From positions 1,984,001 through 2,048,000 of the forward strand of contig NZ_CP032279.1 of assembly GCF_001696615.3 (NCBI RefSeq): DNA of 64,000 nucleotides, written 5' to 3'. The notes below the pieces were generated by a model that saw only the letters and a list, made by a program, of their open reading frames with translations, had not been told where the DNA came from and did no database searches. Position 1 is the first letter of the stretch; each line of letters starts with the position of its first letter. Position numbers and translations under genes: made by a program. Positions 61,552 to 64,000 of this stretch are shown here, piece after piece. This stretch comes from Acinetobacter sp. WCHAc010034 (GTDB taxonomy: Bacteria > Pseudomonadota > Gammaproteobacteria > Pseudomonadales > Moraxellaceae).

Positions 61552-62463
61552 TCAGTCCTGATCCAGGCGGTGCGCAAAAGCGGCCAAGTCTGCCAGCGCG
61601 CGCCGGCCTTCTGCAAACCAGGCGCTGAACATCTGAAAATTGTGCCACATGCCGGTGTAGATTTTGAATTCAACCGCTAAGCCGGCTTCCGCTGCTTTGT
61701 CCTTGAAGCGCTGCGCATCGCCCAGCAGGATTTCCTTGGAGCCTGCCTGCACATGTATCGGCGGCAGTCCGGCCAAGTCGGCAAAAAAAGGCGAAACGGC
61801 AGGATCTGCGCGGTCAACGGATTTGGGCACATAGTAGTGAATGCCGGCTTCCAGCGCTTCAATGCTCAGCAGCGCGTCATGCTTGCCGTTATAGCGCAGC
61901 GATTCGCTACTGAGGGTCAAGTCCAGCAGAGGCGACAGCAGAATCAAGCCGCTGGCCTGCGGCAGCTGTTCCTGCCGCAGCTTCAGGGCCAGGGCCAGCG
62001 CCAGATTGGCGCCGCAGGAATCGCCGGATAAGATAATGTCCTTGGCCTGCACGCCCTGATCCAGCAGCTGGCAGTAGGCGTCAAACAGCGCATCCAGGGC
62101 TTCCGGGTACGGATGCTCTGGCGACAGCGGATAGTCCAGATGCAGCACCTGCATCTGCGTGCGCGCCGCCACTTGAGTCAAAAAGGCGCGGTGGGTATTC
62201 AGTGAGCCGAGGAAAAATGCGCCGCCGTGGATGTGGAAAATCAGCTGGGTGGCCTGCCGCTGCGGCTTCAGCTCTTCGGCGCGCAGCCCCGCCATGCGCA
62301 GGCGGCGGATCTGCACATCCGGATTTTTCGGAATGGCGCGGCACAGCTGTTCCAGGGCAAAGCGCATGGCGCCGGGCGGCAAATTCAGCTGGCTGGGCGC
62401 GCGGATGGCGGTTTTCAAAAAACCTTCTGTAATTAATTGTTTAGTCAGCGGCGATATCTTCAT
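61552..62463 (-). CDS. Alpha/beta-hydrolase of the hormone-sensitive-lipase family
   Basis: The 303-residue product carries the HSL (type IV) esterase signature. It has the oxyanion motif HGGAFFLGS (about residues 80-88), the nucleophile elbow GDSCGANLA (Ser about 150), DPAVSPFFADL with the catalytic Asp region, and a C-terminal MWHNFQMF with the His. No signal peptide is seen. It likely hydrolyses short acyl esters in the cytosol. The gene is divergent from the DUF2147 gene. Confidence 0.92.
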   Translation of the reverse strand: MKISPLTKQLITEGFLKTAIRAPSQLNLPPGAMRFALEQLCRAIPKNPDVQIRRLRMAGLRAEELKPQRQATQLIFHIHGGAFFLGSLNTHRAFLTQVAARTQMQVLHLDYPLSPEHPYPEALDALFDAYCQLLDQGVQAKDIILSGDSCGANLALALALKLRQEQLPQASGLILLSPLLDLTLSSESLRYNGKHDALLSIEALEAGIHYYVPKSVDRADPAVSPFFADLAGLPPIHVQAGSKEILLGDAQRFKDKAAEAGLAVEFKIYTGMWHNFQMFSAWFAEGRRALADLAAFAHRLDQD

Positions 62464-62619
62464 TTTGTTTCCATTTTTTTATCTTTTCTGGCGCATATTT
62501 GCTTATTTACCAATACAACTTACAAGGTTACACTAAATAGTCACATTCAAAAATTGCAAATTTACTGTGACTTTTTAATACTGTAAGCCGTCTATACCAG
62601 ACCAGGGAAATAAACAACA

Positions 62620-63057
62620 ATGAAAAAAATTGCGTTAGCATTAGGATTACTCGGATTGACTGCGTTGGCAAATGCAGCTGACCCTTTAAACGGCACAACT
62701 TGGAAAACGATTGATGACAAAACCAAGCAGCCGAAAGCGATTGTAAAATTTACTGAACAGAAAAACGGCACGCTGACTGCAAGCATTCAGCAGATTTTGA
62801 CCAAAGGGGAAGAGAATGCCTGCACCAAATGCGAAGGCCCTTACCATAACAAATCATTGAAAGGCCTGCGTATTGTCAGCGGCCTTAAAAATGCCGGCGG
62901 CGCAAGTTATGAAGACGGCACAATTCTGGACCCGCAGTCCGGCAAAACCTATAAACTGAAAGGCCAGCTGGCCGATGGCGGCAAAAAGCTTGAGCTGCGC
63001 GGCTTTATCGGCGTTGCTGTGCTGGGCCGCAACCAGACTTGGGTCCGCGCCAACTAA
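62620..63057 (+). CDS. DUF2147 secreted protein
   Basis: The 145-residue precursor has a signal peptide (MKKIALALGLLGLTALANAA). A lipocalin-like beta domain follows with NGTTWKTIDDKTKQPKAIVK and a conserved cysteine pair CTKC in ENACTKCEGPYHNK. GLRIVSGLK, DGTILDPQSGKTYK and a final LGRNQTWVRAN complete it. This is the DUF2147 family of periplasmic or surface proteins; a lipid or small-ligand role has been supposed but is not shown by sequence. GGGAA precedes the ATG. Confidence 0.9.
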   Translation: MKKIALALGLLGLTALANAADPLNGTTWKTIDDKTKQPKAIVKFTEQKNGTLTASIQQILTKGEENACTKCEGPYHNKSLKGLRIVSGLKNAGGASYEDGTILDPQSGKTYKLKGQLADGGKKLELRGFIGVAVLGRNQTWVRAN

Positions 63058-63102
63058 GCGGGGCCGGCCGGGCTGCATCAAGCGCCGGACAGGGATTAAA
63101 CA

Positions 63103-63131
63103 GAAAAGCCTGACGCAAGTCAGGCTTTTTT
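63103..63131 (+). terminator. Terminator behind the DUF2147 gene
   Basis: AAAAGCCTGA and TCAGGCTTTTTT pair around CGCAAG, 45 bp behind the stop. Confidence 0.9.
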
Positions 63132-63148
63132 AATATGCGGCCGGCGGC

Positions 63149-63535
63149 TAATGCTGATCAGTTAAGAAGTTTTGCAATAAACTTCTTAATCTTTGGGGCT
63201 ATTCACGGCGGAGTCTTACCGTTGTTAAATCGAATATTCGGAGCTCGTTTTGTTCCTTGCGAAACCGTGTTTCTCATTCGCCAAATGAGAAGCGAAGCTT
63301 CGCAAGGAAAGCATCTTGCAGCGCATGCGCCTCACCGCGAAACCTGTTCATATTCTGCACTTAAATGATTTTGTTGCAAAAACACTCCATTTAAAAGGCC
63401 ATCGCTTCGCCTTGCGCTTCGAATAAAAGCAGTGCTTTGTTTTTGCTCAGGTTGCGGATGACGCTTCCGTGTATCAAATAATATCGCAAGTTCAAAAAAG
63501 AAAAAGCCAGTCAATTTCTTAACTGACTGGCATTA
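63149..63535 (+). mobile_element. MITE-like element, copy C (387 bp)
   Basis: The ends TAATGCTGATCAGTTAAG and CTTAACTGACTGGCATTA are identical to those of copy A. Flanking direct repeats CGGCCGGCGGC (63138-63148) and CGGCCGGAGGC (63536-63546) agree at 10 of 11 positions. The interior aligns with copy A over most of its length, including TTCACGGCGGAGTCTTACCG and CTTCGCAAGGAAAGCATCTT. It differs by extra segments near 63260 and 63405-63450. The left end contains the hairpin GTTAAGAAGTTT/AAACTTCTTAA. There is no transposase. Confidence 0.85.
63501..63535 (-). terminator. Terminator formed by the right end of element C
   Basis: On the minus strand AATGCCAGTCAGTTAAGAAA begins the stem closed by TTGACTGGC, followed by TTTTTCTTTTTT. 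It lies 22 bp behind the stop of the minus-strand gene at 63557. Confidence 0.8.
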
Positions 63536-63556
63536 CGGCCGGAGGCGGCATTTATA

Positions 63557-63904
63557 TTATTTCAATGCGCGGTACGCCGCCTCATCAAAGCCGACAATAT
63601 AGCCTTGCTGCGTTTGCAGCACCGGGCGCTTAATCAGGCTGCTGTGCGTCGCCAGCGCGTCAATCAGGCCGGCTTCGCTGGCAAGCGCCGCCTGCTGCTG
63701 CTGTTCACTGAGCTTTTTCCAGGTGGTGCCTTTTTTATTCAGGATGACGTCCTGGCCTTTGGCGTCCAGCCATGCCTTGAGGCTGCCGGCATCAATGCCC
63801 TGTTTTTTGTAGTCATGAAATTCGTAGGCCAGGCCCAGCTCATTCAGCAGGTCGAAGGCTTTTTTCATGGAGCTGCAGTTTTTGATGCCGTAAATTTTAA
63901 GCAT
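63557..63904 (-). CDS. ArsC/Spx-family protein, YffB-like
   Basis: The 115-residue product starts MLKIYGIKNCSSMKKAFDLL, so only one cysteine of the usual CxxC is kept (C-S-S-M). Further blocks are YEFHDYKKQGID, LNKKGTTWKKL and IKRPVLQTQQGYIVGFDEAAY. This is the YffB branch of the ArsC-like thioredoxin-fold family, possibly glutathione-dependent reductases; arsenate reduction is not proven for it. It often precedes dapE, but the window ends 96 bp upstream. Its terminator is the end of element C. Confidence 0.92.
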   Translation of the reverse strand: MLKIYGIKNCSSMKKAFDLLNELGLAYEFHDYKKQGIDAGSLKAWLDAKGQDVILNKKGTTWKKLSEQQQQAALASEAGLIDALATHSSLIKRPVLQTQQGYIVGFDEAAYRALK

Positions 63905-64000
63905 AGCGGAGAGTCCTAAGGAAGTTTAAGCGGGTGCAGTTGAATCATGCAATGCCGGACAGGTTAGCGAAAAATGGCGCAAAGCTCTATGCCTTGCGCC

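Noticed and set aside
1..64000. tRNA, rRNA, prophage or defence-island genes
   Set aside because: I looked for them in all intergenic stretches and among the proteins and saw none; the window is core genome apart from the small elements.

Overview
The window is chromosomal DNA from a gammaproteobacterium of the Moraxellaceae, almost certainly an Acinetobacter. The basis is protein similarity as I recognise it together with gene order: nadC-ampD-murJ, ubiG-mupP-yciK, dapA-bamC-purC, rhdA-psd, argS followed by a SPOR protein, serB divergent from an Smp/AhpA protein, and a yqiA-like esterase before parE. Coding DNA looks richer in G+C than the A. baumannii group, so an environmental species is more likely; I did not compute the composition. 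There is no rRNA, tRNA, prophage, plasmid or CRISPR signal, and nearly all of the window is core genome.

Layout. 0-6.4 kb: a RutR-type TetR regulator cut by the window edge, a lone ssuD, argA, two tandem RcnB-like periplasmic proteins and two small unknown genes. 6.5-13.6 kb: ubiG-mupP-yciK, dsbA, a FabR-like regulator, rph, and the fmt-rsmB pair. 14-20 kb: ilvD, nadC, ampD, murJ. 20-28.6 kb: a YcgN protein, a PAS-GGDEF-EAL protein, rarA, dapA-bamC-purC and an AAHS-type transporter. 29-41 kb: pncA, a BASS/PanS-like transporter, ppk with a Pho-box-like upstream sequence, the Smp-like protein and serB, an SCP2 protein, dtd, pncB, rhdA-psd. 41-54 kb: argS-SPOR, a DUF924/lipoprotein/DUF445 operon, gshA-dsbB, two alpha/beta hydrolases, parE. 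54-64 kb: a Tsx-like porin, an HPF-like protein, dsbD, a membrane diguanylate cyclase, azoR, an HSL-type esterase, a DUF2147 protein and a Spx/ArsC-like protein.

Functional threads. The periplasmic disulfide set (dsbA, dsbB, dsbD) is present but dispersed. NAD synthesis and salvage is represented by nadC, pncA and pncB. Cell-wall synthesis and recycling is represented by murJ, ampD and mupP. Two separate proteins carry c-di-GMP domains.

The least ordinary content is non-coding. Three elements (5597-5926, 28612-28972, 63149-63535) have imperfect 18-bp terminal inverted repeats and 10-11-bp flanking direct repeats, as expected of short non-autonomous transposable elements (MITEs). One end of each contains a Rho-independent terminator hairpin that faces and lies just 3' of a host gene. 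A degenerate relative follows ilvD and a solitary hairpin of the same type follows dsbA. Other non-coding features are a 15/16 match to the ParB-binding parS site beside ssuD, two long perfect inverted repeats, a Pho-box-like sequence before ppk, and a 5'-terminal remnant of a glutathione S-transferase gene behind dsbD.
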